Under the pieces are notes generated by a model. It saw only the letters and a program-made list of their open reading frames with translations. It was not told the origin of the DNA and did no database searches. 64,000 nt of DNA, taken from positions 1 through 64,000 of the forward strand of contig JACKQL020000064.1 of assembly GCA_018296165.2 (NCBI GenBank), in the 5' to 3' direction. The first letter of the stretch is position 1. Each line of letters starts with the position of its first letter. Shown here one piece after another: positions 1-11,504 of the stretch. The stretch comes from Termitomyces sp. T153. Taxonomy: Eukaryota > Basidiomycota > Agaricomycetes > Agaricales > Lyophyllaceae. The translations under genes were made by a program, and so were the position numbers.

Positions 1-20
1 CTAAGGAGCGGGTCGTGACA
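1..20 (-). repeat. terminus of a gypsy LTR cut by the window edge
   Basis: The first 20 bases end in GGGTCGTGACA, the same terminus (5' end in minus orientation) as the complete solo LTR at 11505-12691. Only the last bases of this LTR are in the window. It keeps its CpG dinucleotides, so it probably belongs to the younger class of copies. Confidence 0.6.
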
Positions 21-837
21 GAATCCTATTGAGGAGTCATTCAGTGCTTGTAAGCCACTCCATATACTATATGCTTATCAGTCTGCATTCCAATAGTGAA
101 AGCTTATGGTAGAGCTGTTTTCTTTCCTCTTTCATCCTCCCATGAAAATCACTGCACATCCCAGTTGTTCTCCCAGGGTGGGCTTAGTGAAGCATATCTT
201 CCTTCCATGTCTTGCTCTTATGAGTTTCCATATCTCTTGTTGGCCTGATGCCTCTCACTTCATGAGTATATGTTCTAGTGATTCCACTACCTCACACTTG
301 TTGCATACTGCCTGCCCAGTACTCATATTCAGGGACATTGTGCTAGTATTTTCATAACTTATAGGGATTATACATAGCTAGGAAGGCCCAGGCATCTCTA
401 CTGATGGCCTTTTCTTTTAGTGATGGCCAGATTCTTGCATCTGTTGGTGCCTTCTTGTTTATACTTTTACTGGTCATGTCCTAGGTGGATTCTGGTCCCT
501 CTTTTCCAAGTAGTGCCTACATTCTCTATCATTATTTTGTAGATAATTGCCTGTGTAATGGAGGCTAATTATCAGGAGACTGCTCTTAACAGGCCCTCTA
601 ATTGTTTCCCTTATTCTGAGCCTGCCATTCATTGTTGACCTTCCATCTTCTGGTCACAAGTACTTTCGATGGAGGGCTATATTTTTGTTATATTTATACA
701 TGGTCAAATGCTGTGAGTCTGGAAATCAAGACCATTTACAACGGATTTCTGTTTTGTATCAAATTCCAGATTTGGTTGTTGTTGAGTGTTTTTTTCCAGA
801 AGCTCCAGAGTAAATTTTCCAAACACTGACATTGGGA
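21..837. other. CpG-poor repeat-derived DNA, no gene recognised
   Basis: Short open frames only, none with a recognisable motif. Base use (many TG/CA, very few CG) matches the decayed transposon DNA that follows, so this is most likely old repeat sequence. Confidence 0.4.
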
Positions 838-966
838 AACCTTAGACTTGTTTTCTTTAGATCTCCCTCTGCCAGGTGAGTAGCTAGAACTCTAGACTTT
901 GGATCTCCCTTTGCCAGTTGTGTGATTAAGCCACAGCCTCCAGAGGTTGCCCTTACACTCAATTTG
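838..966 (+). repeat. dispersed repeat R1, copy 1
   Basis: This stretch (starting CTTAGACTTGTTTTC and ending near GTTGCCCTTACAC) recurs in the same orientation at about 22986-23145 and inverted at about 1975-2106. The similarity is clear by eye with scattered transitions. It contains two internal near-copies of GGATCTCCCTTTGCCAG. The repeat could be part of an LTR or of a DNA transposon end; its class is not established. Confidence 0.6.
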
Positions 967-1009
967 CTCCCATCAGGTTGAATTTGAGTGAGGGATTGAG
1001 GTCCTGGAC

Positions 1010-1450
1010 TTCTCCCAGACTGGCTTATAGGCCCGATCATCCACTAGTCTGTCAGCTTCCTCATTGCCTTCTACATTAGAATGACCTTTTACTTTTTTCA
1101 GAGTTATCACTCCTTTTCTTTTTCTGAAGTTTCCTGCCAGACATTTTACATGTCATTCTGATTCAGCCATCATTTTTCCTTTTTTTAATTTTTTTTGAGG
1201 TTTTCTGTTAGGCAGTCTATCACTCAATGGGAGTCATGAATTATGTATAGCAAAGCCTCTTGTGGGACAATCTGAGTTGCTATGAGTATGGCAAAGGCTT
1301 CCCCCACATTGTTGACTGTTCCAAGTTACTTGGCAGTCTTGCAGCTGCATTGCAATGGTCCTCTGGCCCAAACCATGCAGTAGCACCTGGTTTTACATTA
1401 GTGCTACTATTGTCTATACATGATCCATCTGTGTAGACCATTACTCATTG
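1010..1450 (-). pseudogene. decayed RNase H domain (retroelement type)
   Basis: Read on the minus strand, the stretch shows the order of RNase H motifs: TDGSC near 1430-1445, an EAFAILIATQ-like motif near 1265-1300, a DS motif near 1215-1235 and a GNEEAD-like end near 1035-1060. The motifs lie in different frames and stops are present, so it is a dead copy. Domains of this kind occur at the C terminus of some non-LTR retrotransposons and as separate captured RNase H genes in Agaricomycetes. It is unlike the RNase H of the gypsy and copia elements elsewhere in the window. Confidence 0.6.
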
Positions 1451-1974
1451 TACATTAAAGGGGTTATCAGTTCCTTTGCATCCCACAAAGACATGGAAAC
1501 CCTCTCCCAGGCTTTTAGATGTTAGAACTTCTGGGTTAAAGAAAAGAATTCCTTTGTCTTGATGCATGTCTCTGTCCTCTTCAGATATACTTCTGTCCAT
1601 TGTTGAGATTCTGAGGTGCCATCATCCAATTTTATAGTGGAAAAGGTGACTACACATAGTGGTAAGGATAAAGACTCTAGGGGAGGTGGCTATACTATGA
1701 AGTCCAAAATAGGCTAGAGGGCTCAGTCTGTTACATACTCCCCTTCATCCACCCCTCCATCCACAATCTTGAGCAGTGAACACAATTTCAACTGGAAAAA
1801 GAGAAAATAAAATCCTGGAAGCTCACTAATGTCATGTTCCTCCTCCTATCATCCTCATAACTCAGCTTATAGTTTGCTGACTTGTGTTGTCCTCCACTCC
1901 ATAGTTGCTCCACCCTCTCCTCCCATACATCCTCCAAAATCAAGTCACAAGTTCCATCCATGTCCATCCTGTAG
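1451..1974. other. CpG-poor spacer, nothing recognised
   Basis: The stretch lies between the RNase H relic and the inverted R1 copy. No motif or reliable reading frame was seen. Confidence 0.35.
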
Positions 1975-2106
1975 GAGCAACTCTGGAGGCTGCAGCACAA
2001 TCACACAACTGGCAGAGGATACAAAGTCTAGTTAGTACTGTACAATGTCTAGCATAGCTACACCCCTGGCAGAGAGAGATCCAAAGAGAACAGGTCTTAG
2101 GAATCC
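1975..2106 (-). repeat. dispersed repeat R1, inverted copy 2
   Basis: This is the reverse complement of 838-966: it begins with CAACTCTGGAGGCTGCAGC, contains CACACAACTGGCAGAGG and ends with GAACAGGTCTTAGG. With copy 1 it forms inverted repeats enclosing the RNase H relic, about 1.27 kb end to end. Confidence 0.6.
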
Positions 2107-2126
2107 CTAGCTGTCAGGGGACCATT

Positions 2127-2440
2127 TCATTTTCATTGCATTTCAAACCCTTTTATATTTTCTAAATTCTGGGCCATTTCTTATTGTAAGCATCCCATCT
2201 CCTAGCCACTGATACTTCCAAACCAGGGCTTTCTCACAGTCCAGTCTCAACCTGTCATGTGATCTGAGTCTTGAGATTATGGCCTTTTATAGTAGATTTC
2301 CACTTTTGGAAATCACATAACTTAAATATTCATGTTGGGCTCTGCACATGCACAGAACCCAATGTCAATTTTCCCATGGGTTCATTTTTGATAAATCTGG
2401 AGTTTGGTCTAAAATGGAAATTCATTGTAAATAGCCTTGA
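2127..2440 (+). repeat. dispersed repeat R2, copy 1
   Basis: Closely matches about 22720-22985 in the same orientation (shared blocks TGATACTTCCAAACCAGG, CTCAACCTGTCATGTGATC, GATTTCCACTTTTGGAAATC). At the second locus R2 is followed directly by R1, so R1 and R2 are probably parts of one element that is rearranged here. The block GATTTCCACTTTTGGAAATC is itself nearly palindromic. Confidence 0.6.
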
Positions 2441-2463
2441 TCTCCAGCCTCAGGGCATGTGAA

Positions 2464-2531
2464 TGCATGGGAGTATGACAGTTAGATAGCCCTTTGTTGC
2501 ATGGGAGTATGACAGTTAGATAGCCCTTGGT
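2464..2531 (+). repeat. 34-bp direct tandem duplication
   Basis: The 34-bp unit beginning TGCATGGGAGTATGACAG occurs twice in a row (2464-2497 and 2498-2531) with only terminal differences. It is a local duplication within repeat-derived DNA. Confidence 0.75.
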
Positions 2532-2742
2532 CTAAAGTACTTGTCTCCAGAAAATGGGATGATAATGAGAGGCCAGCTCAAAATAAAGGAAACAAGAATG
2601 GGGTTCAGTATGGTAAATCCACTGACACTTCTCAGCTAAAGCCTCAGCTGAGAATACACCTCCTTGCTCCAACTCTTGGATTCCCACATGGAAATGTTTC
2701 CTCCCCTGTCATTACATTATTGCCTTTACCCCTTCTGCCAAC

Positions 2743-3147
2743 TTGCTGAAGCTACATGTGCAGATTGAGACAGCAACAGCAGACATCCAGCAAATCCAGA
2801 GTGTTATTTCTCTGCTGGATAGTTGGGGTACTGACCTTTTACTAGATGCAGAATATATGCAATGCCACTGCCTCACCACCCATCCTCTCTCTTGTCCAAT
2901 CCCAGTCTACAACATTGGCAGTACACTGAACAAAGCTGGTCCTATTCAGTTAGTAGTCAATCTGGTTTTTTGCAACCATTACTACTTGGAACAGGCTGCC
3001 TTTGCTGTCACCAGCCTGAGAAAGCAAGATATGATCTTGGGGTTCCTCTGGCTATGTCAATGCAACTCTGCAATTGATAGAACTAATGGCAAGGTGAAGA
3101 TGAGTTGCTGCCATTGCTGTTGTACAACTTTCACTGGAGAAGCCTAA
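2743..3147 (+). pseudogene. Ty3/gypsy aspartic protease fragment
   Basis: An open frame of 134 codons has the layout of a fungal gypsy retropepsin: a LLDS-GTDLL segment at the catalytic site (residues about 24-32), then DAEY, a PIPVYN block, and a C-terminal DMILGFLWL block that matches the usual ILG flap/end motif. The catalytic DSGAT has been changed to DSWGT, so the protease is dead. The frame opens and closes without a neighbouring gag or RT in frame, and an LTR starts 57 bp downstream. This is a relic whose intact relatives lie outside the window. Confidence 0.7.
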
Positions 3148-3203
3148 GAAAACACTAGGCAAAGGCTTATGAATGTGCTGCTATATGCACTTGTCATGCA
3201 GAG

Positions 3204-4383
3204 TGTCATGATCTGTTCCCAGAACCCCCTAAGCCACCTCACTTCTCCAGAGTCCCCCCCCAACATCCCTTTGACTCACCCAACCTTTGTTGACTCATGA
3301 CACTTACCCAGCTAACTCCAATGCTTCTCTGGCAAACCTAACAGCCCCTGGCAAACTCCAATATGTCTCCTGCAGGCCCCAATGCTTCTCCTTCCCTTCC
3401 TGAGCCTCTGGAACTCTCTCCCACTGTTCCTGACACTAGTGTATGTCACTGATTTGCCACCCTGACTAACCCAACCAGCTTCAGAGCATCACAATGACCC
3501 CAAGGTGGCCTGGCCCATGTTCCCATTTGATCCCATCACTATATCACTGCAGCCCACCCACTGATCATAACCAACACCCATCAACTCCATGTGACCCCAA
3601 CAAGCCCTGCCACCAGACCTGCTATCCCTGGAGCTGTCCCAGTAGTTAGTATATAAGTCATAGAGTAGCATTCCATACTCTAGTCTTGATATCACTTATC
3701 TATATGCTGCTGATTGTTTCCTTGTGTTTCATGTTTCTTGTTACATTTTCTCTTCTCTCTGTCTCCCAGTCTTATCTCAGTCTCCTGGCCTTGTCTCATC
3801 TCTATCTCCATTATTGTCTCATTATCATTTCATATCTCCACTTCAATCTATTTTCATTCTTGTCTCAGTCTTGCCCCAACTCTGTCTCATCTTGTTTAAC
3901 TCTATTTCCTTTACCATGCCCAAGTCCCCTTCAACTCTAATGCCATTACAAACTCCATGCTTACAACCATGACCTCCCAAACATTCTTAACCAACTCTAG
4001 ACCTCACTATTTGCTTGGCTCCAAAACCCATCAAAATCCATTGATCCCCCCTCAAACTCAGGCCCCACTCCCATCACTCATGTAGCCTCCATTTGCCCCA
4101 CCCCATCAATACTTGCCCCCAGACTTGTACCTGGAACTTCCCCAAGCCTGACCCTTCCTCATACCTTGTCTTAGACTCCTCCAGACTACTTCAGACTTGC
4201 TTGGACTGCTTCCCCTGGCTTATCCTTGCAAGTATCTGAAGTCTGGACTTATTCAAAGTGCTAGGTTATCAGTGCAGTGCTAGGTTATCAGTGCAGTGCT
4301 AGGTTATCAGTGCAGGACATTGTGTCTGCCTAGTAAGGACTTGCCCAGTTAAGCTGAGCCCCCATGGTCAGCAGAACCTGACA
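3204..4383 (+). repeat. gypsy LTR A (degenerate)
   Basis: The 1,180-bp segment starts TGTCATGATC and ends GAACCTGACA. It aligns block by block with LTRs at 5901-7071, 14532-15702 and (inverted) 11505-12691. A TATA-like TATATAAG lies at about 3650-3657, in the position expected of a U3 promoter, followed by TCATAGAGTAGC and a T/C-rich R-U5 region. It is CpG-poor. A 19-bp motif near the 3' end is triplicated (4258-4314). Confidence 0.8.
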
Positions 4384-4439
4384 CAGAGCATCTCCCACAT
4401 GCTGATCTTGACCTATTTAATCCCTCCTCTCTGGCATTT

Positions 4440-5055
4440 CCTTTGTAAAGAATAAGAAAGAAGTCCAAGCTTTTTTGTACTTTGCTAACTTATATCAGAG
4501 GTTCATACAGGACATTCTCTCACCATGACTGCCCTCTCTTTAACCTCACAGTCAAGGACACTGTATGGTGATGGGAGTTCTTGTGGCAAGCTGCTTTTGA
4601 TGCCTTCAAGCAAGCTGTCACCTCCAAACCAGTCCTTTTCTTCTCAGATGATGCCTCCTCCTCCAATGTTGAAGCCAACAGCTCTGACTTTGCTACAGGA
4701 GCAGTCCTTTCTCAACAGTTCTAGGAGGATGGCAAGGGGCACCCCATAGCCTTTTACTCCAAGAGCCTTTATGTGGTATAGTGGAACTATGAGATTCATG
4801 AAAAGAAGATGCTTGCCATTATCTAGTCCTTTGAAGAATGATAGCACTTTCTTGAGGGTGCACAACACAATTCAAAGTGTGGACAGACTACAAGTACTTC
4901 CATGTGGCAAAGAAGCTCAATTGCCACCAAGCTTGCTGATCCTTGTACCTGGCCAACTTTGACTTTTTGCTGCATCACAAGCCTGGATAGAACATGGGAT
5001 GACTGGATGCACTGTCCTGGAGAGCAAATCATGGCATTGGGGCAGGTGACAATGA
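4440..5055 (+). pseudogene. Ty3/gypsy RT-thumb and RNase H fragment
   Basis: In the plus direction, through several stops and frame changes, the translation follows the end of reverse transcriptase (FANLYQ-like, then PLFNLTVKD near 4500-4560) and the RNase H domain: AFDAFKQAV, KPVLF, EANSSDFATGAVLSQ, HPIAFYSKSL, YEIHEKKMLAI, and HQAYW..LANFDFLLHHKPG near 4925-4985. This is the standard order for Ty3/gypsy pol. In-frame stops (for example TAG near 4723) show it is dead. It lies between LTR A and LTR B, but the protease relic lies on the other side of LTR A, so the element was broken by later insertions or recombination. Confidence 0.75.
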
Positions 5056-5059
5056 TAAC

Positions 5060-5900
5060 TGTCACAACCCACTCCCAGACCTACAGACCTCTTCCCAAGC
5101 CACCCTGCTTCCCCAGAGTCCCCCCCTCCAACACCTCCTTGACTCACCCCAATCTTTGTTCCCCTACAGTGCCTGCCCTGGTTAACTCTGATGCTTCCCC
5201 AGCAAACTCTAATGACCTCCTGGCAAATCCTGACACATTCCCTGCAGGCCCTATCATTCCCCCTTCTCCTCCCAAACTCCTGGGCCCCTCTGACATCTCT
5301 CCTGATCCAGGCACATGTTGCTAACTTATCCCCATGACTTACCCAACTACTCTAGAACTTCTCAATGGCTACAGGGCAGACTAGGTTCCTATCAGTTCCC
5401 ATCAGAATATCACCACAGCCTGCCATCCAATCAGAACTGACACCTGTCACCCCTGCACAGCTGCAACAAGCCTTGCTGTCACACCCTCAATCCCCAGAAG
5501 AGGTCCAGTAGTTAGTATATAAGTTGTAGAGTAGCATCCATTACACTAGTCTTGATATTACCAATATTCTCTTGTAACATTCTGTGTCTGTTATGTTTTT
5601 TAGTCTCATCTTTGTTTCTAGCCTTGTCCCATTCTTGTCTTGTATCATTGTCTCAATCTATTCATTCTTGTCTTGACTCTGTCTCATCTCATCTGCCTCA
5701 GTTTTCTTTATTGTTGCCTAAGTTCCTTTCAACTCTAACACCACTTACAAAATCTGTGCATATGTTGATGACCCTCAAACATTCATAACTAACTCCAGAC
5801 TTGTTCTACAATCAATCCTGGAGCCCATCAATATAAATTGATCCCTCCTCAATCTCCAGCCCTGCTCCCATCACTTGTGTGGCCTCTGCTTGCCCCACAC
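5060..5900 (+). repeat. gypsy LTR B, 3'-truncated
   Basis: Begins TGTCACAACCCACTCC and follows the family through the TATA region (TATATAAG near 5516-5523) and the T-rich R-U5 block. It stops about 330 bp short of the normal end, at the point where LTR C begins. LTR C was therefore inserted into it, or the two were joined by recombination. Confidence 0.7.
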
Positions 5901-7071
5901 TGTCACAACCTGCTCCCTGGACCCCCAACATTGTTCCCAGCCCACTTGCTTCCCTGGAGTCCCCCTCCAGTGCCCTGGCAAACCCCCCAACCCTCATACA
6001 CCCTCTGCACCCACTCCGGGTAACTCCAATGCTTCTCTGGCAAACCCCAACAGCCCCCTGGCCCACTCCAACACCTTCTCTGAAGCTGTCAACACTTCCC
6101 CTGACTGTCCTGAGCCCTGAGAACCCTCCATTCCTGACTCTGTCATATGTTACCAGCTCATCACCCTGGTTCACTCAACCTACTCTGGAGTACCATGACA
6201 ACCTTAGGACAACCCACATTCTCAGCTGATCCCATCAGAATATCATTGCAGCCCACTCCCTGATCACAACTGACACCTGTTGACCCCATGCAGCTCTACC
6301 AAGCTCCACCACCACACCCGCTGTCCCCTGGAGCTCTCCAGTAGTCAGTATATCAGTTGTAGAGTAGCTCTTCATACTCTAGTTCTGATATTGCCTTAAC
6401 TGATGTGTTTCTAATTGTTGCTATCTTGTGTTTTGTGTTCCATGTTATGTTTTCCTTTACTCTCAGTCTCTTGGCCTTACCCCCATCTCCCAGTCTTGTC
6501 TCATCTCTATCTCCATTATTGTTCTTGTTATCATCTTGTATCTCTGCCTGAATCTATTTTTGTTCTTGTCTCAATCTCATCTTGACTCCATTTCACTCTG
6601 TTCAACTCTGTCTCATCTCATTTGACTCCATTTCCATTATTGTGTCCAAGTTCTCTTGACCTTATGCCCTTACAAACTCCATGCTTATGATTACAACCCC
6701 TGAACATTTGTTCAACCAACTCCAGACCTCACTACTCACTTGGTTCTGAAAGCTATCAACCTTCATTGATCCTCCATCAAACTCCGGCTCCACTCCCATC
6801 ACTTGTGTAGCCCCTGCTTACTCTGTGCCTACAATACTCACTTCCAGACTTGTACCTGACACTCTGTTAAGTCCACCCCTTCCCCCGCAACTTGTCCTAG
6901 ACTCCTCCAGACCACTCCAGACTTGTTCAGATCACTCCCCATTGCTTATCCTCCTAAGTCCCCCATGTTTAGGACCTCTCCAAGTGCCTAGTTATCAGTG
7001 CAGGGAATCACATTTGCCTAGTAAGAATTTGCCCAGTGTAGCTGAGCTCCTGTGGTCAGTGGAACCTGACA
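5901..7071 (+). repeat. gypsy LTR C (degenerate, full length)
   Basis: The 1,171-bp copy starts TGTCACAACCTGC and ends GGAACCTGACA. Its TATA-like box is at about 6348-6355. No 5-bp target duplication is visible (CACAC before, TAATA after), so it did not keep a clean solo-LTR structure. Confidence 0.75.
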
Positions 7072-10000
7072 TAATATCAAGACTCTCCCTTACCCTGCTC
7101 ATGATGTCTGCAATTAAGTCTGCACACACTTCCATTGGAACTCTTGATGTCTATGATTGGCCTGTGCCTGAGACCCACTATGATTTGTTTTGCCTTGCCC
7201 AATTTGCCAAGGCACATTGAACTGTGAACCTGATGCCAAATGTCCCTTCTGCTCCAGTCACACCCCCACACAATGGTTCTCTCCCTGGACACCCTCTCCA
7301 CTCAACCCCAACCACATCACCCCCATACCACCCTCACTTGCATCTCCTACACTCCCCACACCTTCTCCACCAGCTCCACTCCTTACTAGGATTGACCATA
7401 ACACCTCCAAACCACTGCCCAACCAACCCCAGTGATAAATCAACCTACTGCTTGATGACTTCTCCAGTGCCTCACCCACATCATCTCCCTGACAATAGTA
7501 CAAACTCCACCAACAACAGTCTTTCACAGCATAGAAACAGGTTGCCATCCCCACTAACAACAAACAATAACAAGACCTCAAACCACACATCCCTCATGCC
7601 CCCCTCCACCTCTGGATCCACTGGCTCCACCCTGCAGCTCTGTCAAAAGATCCACACATCACTAATACTGACTCAACAACCCTCCAACAGTGCCCCCCCC
7701 CCCTCCAAGAATAAAGCAAGGCCAGTGCTCTGCCCCCAACCCCAGAACCAGCCTCCAGAAATCAGCTAGGATCCTTTGAATAAACCAGCCAATGACTCTG
7801 CCCAACATTTGACTAAACAAACTCTGCAACAAAGTCTTCAAGCATGGATACAACCCTCCCTATTCCCCTCCAGTCCCCTAGGGCCCTGACACCTCTGACC
7901 CAACTCTCAGCAACTCTGAAGCAAGACAAAAGAACTTCCAAACCTCAAGGTGGTCAAAAAAGGAAGGAAGATGCACCTCCACCCCAACCTCCTCAAAATG
8001 CACCCCAAAGGCACCCCCAACAGATCCAGAAGTCAACACAAGAACCACAGCACCCCAACCTACAATGCTAGACAACTCTAGACCCCTCCACCACTACTTT
8101 GACACCCCCTCCAGATCAATTCAGAGCCTCCAGCATCAAAATGCTCAATGCTGCCTCCCTCCACATGCACTTCACCAGATGAGACCTCCATCCTTCAACT
8201 ACCAGACTATGCTGCCTCTAGCAAAAGAACCTTGCAGTGCAGAAGTCACTCTGCCAGAACAAACTATAGGAAAAAGAGAATTCTATATGAAGTAGTTCTC
8301 CTGGAGTATCACAAACTTGCTGACATATTCTCTGAAGAAAGCAAGGAACCCTGCCATCACCTCTGGGACTATGCTACAAGCTCCGCACCCAACCATCTTG
8401 AGTCCCAAAGCCTCAACAATGAAGAAGATACTCCTGAATGCTCCTTGAAGGCTTCCCTCTGCCAAGCAATTTGAAAACCCCCAACAATTCCAAAAACCCC
8501 ACACAAAGATCCAAGGCACCTTGACCCACTACCTCCAGCCACTCCAGACCCCTTCACACAATTCCAGACTCTGGTAACACAGCTCCAGAACTCCCATTTT
8601 GACTCTGACATCCATTGAGGGAACCCATAACACCAACCCATTGACAATGTCCCTATAGCATGCCCTCCACAAGGTTGAGTCATCAACTGCCAGCCTCAAA
8701 CTACCTCACCTTGCACAAAAGACACCTTCAAACAAGAACCACACCATCAGAGCAGCAGGAGAACAGATCTTATACAAAGTAGTCTCTCCAGAGTGTTATA
8801 AGTTCACTGATGTACTCTCCAAGAAACAAGTAGTATCCCCACCACCATCCACTGCAAAGACTGACATTGACAAAGTGCCACCACTGTCCCCCACCCAACC
8901 ATGAGTAAGGACACCCCCATGTTCTGATCTCCACCACTGAAAGTCACAACTCTGCTGCCACCCTCCCCAATTTCAATCACCCAGTGAAAGAACAGACTCT
9001 GGACACCTAATGTAGTTTTCCCGAGGCACCATGTGACCCAACCACACCTGCCAAAGATTGACCCCAAGCAATGACATTACACACTTTGACTCCACTACTG
9101 GAGTCACAGCCCCACTGTTACCCTACTCTACTCCTCCAACAAAATTGATTTCCCAGCAAAAGAACCAACCCCAGACTCTCAAAGTAGTTTTCCCAAAGTT
9201 CAGTAAGGTGCCATGTGACCCAATCACATCTGTTAGAGATTGACCCAGATGCCAAGAAAGACAAATGGCTCCTCCAACTCTGCCCTGACAATCAAGGGAC
9301 CAATGACACCCTCCAAACAAAGTGGTACCCCTTTCCCCTAATCAGAAACATTGTTGATTGCCCTGCAGTGCCAAGACCTACCCCTGCTCCATTGATAGTG
9401 ACCTCCAGACCACTCTGGAGCATAAATGAAAGATTGCCCTACCTCCGCCATGACCCCCTTTGAGTCCTAGGTGCTATCCTCACACAACCAACTCCCTCAC
9501 CACTCTCCAGCACTCATGGATGACTACCCCTCAATACAAACAATACTTTCACATGATTGAGCAATGGCCTGGCCCATCTAAGCTCTTGGAGAGCAGCTAG
9601 AACCCACTCAGCTTATCCAAGCATGACTCCAGGAACTCCTACCACTTATTCAACAACTCTGCCACTTAGTGGTAATTTCTGTTAAATGTCTGCATGTCAT
9701 GCTGATTTAAATAAAGAGGGAAACCCCACTCCAGAACTTCCTCCTCAACCAGTGTTACCTCTAACACAACCCCACCAATAAGCCAACCCCTCAACTCAAC
9801 CCCCACATTGACTCCAGACCTCTGGTTCACATGCTGGAAATAACAGACTGACAAAGACACACCCCTGGACCTCTTCCCCCACTCCATACCACCTCCAAAG
9901 TCAACTCTGTCAACAAGCCACCCACCAACCAGCCCCTATGTCAACTCTGAACCATTGGCTCCTGCTCCAGAAGAAGACATAAAATCCCAAGCTCATCCTT

Positions 10001-11499
10001 AGACCAACTCCACCCACACTCTCCCAAAGCCAGAAGAACTCTGCCAGCAAGTCCACATTCCACCAACCCTTATACCACCTCCATTCCACTGGCTCTATCC
10101 TGGAAAGAGACAAAACTACTGCTGGACCTCCAATACAACACTGAGCCTACTAGTACAACCAATGATGCAACTCTGCCAGTGAGCCAGTAGCCAACCCACC
10201 CATGAATGTCACTTCTGCAATGCCCAGGAAGGACAACTCATGAAATGACAACTCCAAAATCCTCCCCTGCCCCAAAAGCAACTCTGCCAAGAAAAATCAT
10301 CCACCCACCAACCTCTGCACCACCTCCAGACAACCAATCCCTACTCCAAGAAGGATGAACCCATGCTCCAGACTCACACTTGTCCTAACAAGCTCTGGCA
10401 GCACCCAAAGCTCCAAACATGCCAGAAACATGTAAGACTCCCCTGCCCATCTCTGGACTTACCTTTGGCCAGGAACAAGAAGGGATGTCATGTAGCTGGC
10501 CCAGAATCTACAAATCTCAACCAAGCACAACCCTTTGCTGATACTCCAAAGCACAGCAAACCCCAACCAGGCACAAAACACAATACTCTGGAGCACAGCA
10601 AATGCCTAACCAAATGCACCCTAACAAAGTGCAATACTCTGGAGTTTGACAAATGCCCATGCAAGCACACCTCCACTCAAGTGAAAGCCTCCAAACACCC
10701 CTGCCCTTGAAGTTATCCACCCAACCCCACACACTTGGAGGTCGACAGATTGCAAGAATGGGCAAACTCCACTTTAAGAAAGTATCTCCACCCCTATGCT
10801 AATCCACCCAACATAGCTGGCATGTAAAGCAGTTCTCTGCCAAGTCTACTGCAATGGCAACCCCAGTTCCAGAGCCCTGCCACTAAACTACCAAGGACTC
10901 TCACATAACTCTATCACCTCCACTGTCATCAAAAGGGACCTCTGCCCCCTCCACCAGCTGTGTTGGAGCAAAATCAAAGTCACCTGAAAAACCTCCACTC
11001 CTCTGCCAGCCACATTGGAACAAAAGCCAAAAACCCCACCAAGCACACCCAAAGTCCAAAGATCTACCCTTAAGCCCAACCACAAGCAGCCAATATAATC
11101 CTGGGCCTGAGGACACCCACCCTCGACCTTGGTCTGACTCCCCTAGAAGAGCCCCACAAAACCCCCAGCACACCTGCTGAACTCTGGGAACCCCACCTGT
11201 GATGCTCTGCCAAGCCCTGGCAACCCTAGGACTAGTTGACAACAGATGGCATTAGTGGGCTTAATCCCCACCTCTGAATAAACTAGGGATTCAACTCCTA
11301 CAAGTACCCCTATGTGTTTCTGCTTACTTGCTCCTCATACAAACGAAAACCTTGCATGCTTGTCAGGACTCCACAAAAATTTGATATGGACAAGTCTAAA
11401 GGAGTACATAAGCTTACAGGCAGAGAAGATGCAAAGCAACAAGAAAATGAGGGATGACAAGAAAGGCTTGAGCCCCAGACCACCTCACTCCCTCTCCTC
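7072..11499. other. CpG-poor, Pro/Thr/Ser-rich decayed repeat DNA
   Basis: This is 4.4 kb of C/A-rich sequence without a reliable gene. Open frames are biased in composition (Pro, Thr, Asn, Ser) and look like chance products. Two places, about 8272-8345 and 8765-8835, translate to YEVV-like plus EYHKLADIFSEE/ECYKFTDVLSK, resembling the segment just before gypsy reverse transcriptase. A motif GTAGTTTTCCC...GTGCCATGTGACCCAA recurs near 9013-9065 and 9185-9245, and AATACTCTGGAG recurs near 10583-10645. The stretch is best read as tandemly rearranged gypsy internal sequence. Confidence 0.45.
8272..8345 (+). pseudogene. gypsy pre-RT motif relic
   Basis: Translates as a short YHKLADIFSEES run, like the conserved EYxxFADVFS motif found ahead of the reverse transcriptase in Ty3/gypsy polyproteins. 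A second diverged copy lies near 8765-8835. Neither continues into recognisable RT, so these are small fragments. Confidence 0.45.
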
Positions 11500-11504
11500 C
11501 TCTG

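Noticed and set aside
7224..7769. 181-codon Pro/Ser/Thr-rich frame as a gene
   Set aside because: The composition follows the C/A-rich, CpG-depleted DNA; nearby frames in all phases show the same bias. Taken as chance in decayed repeat DNA.
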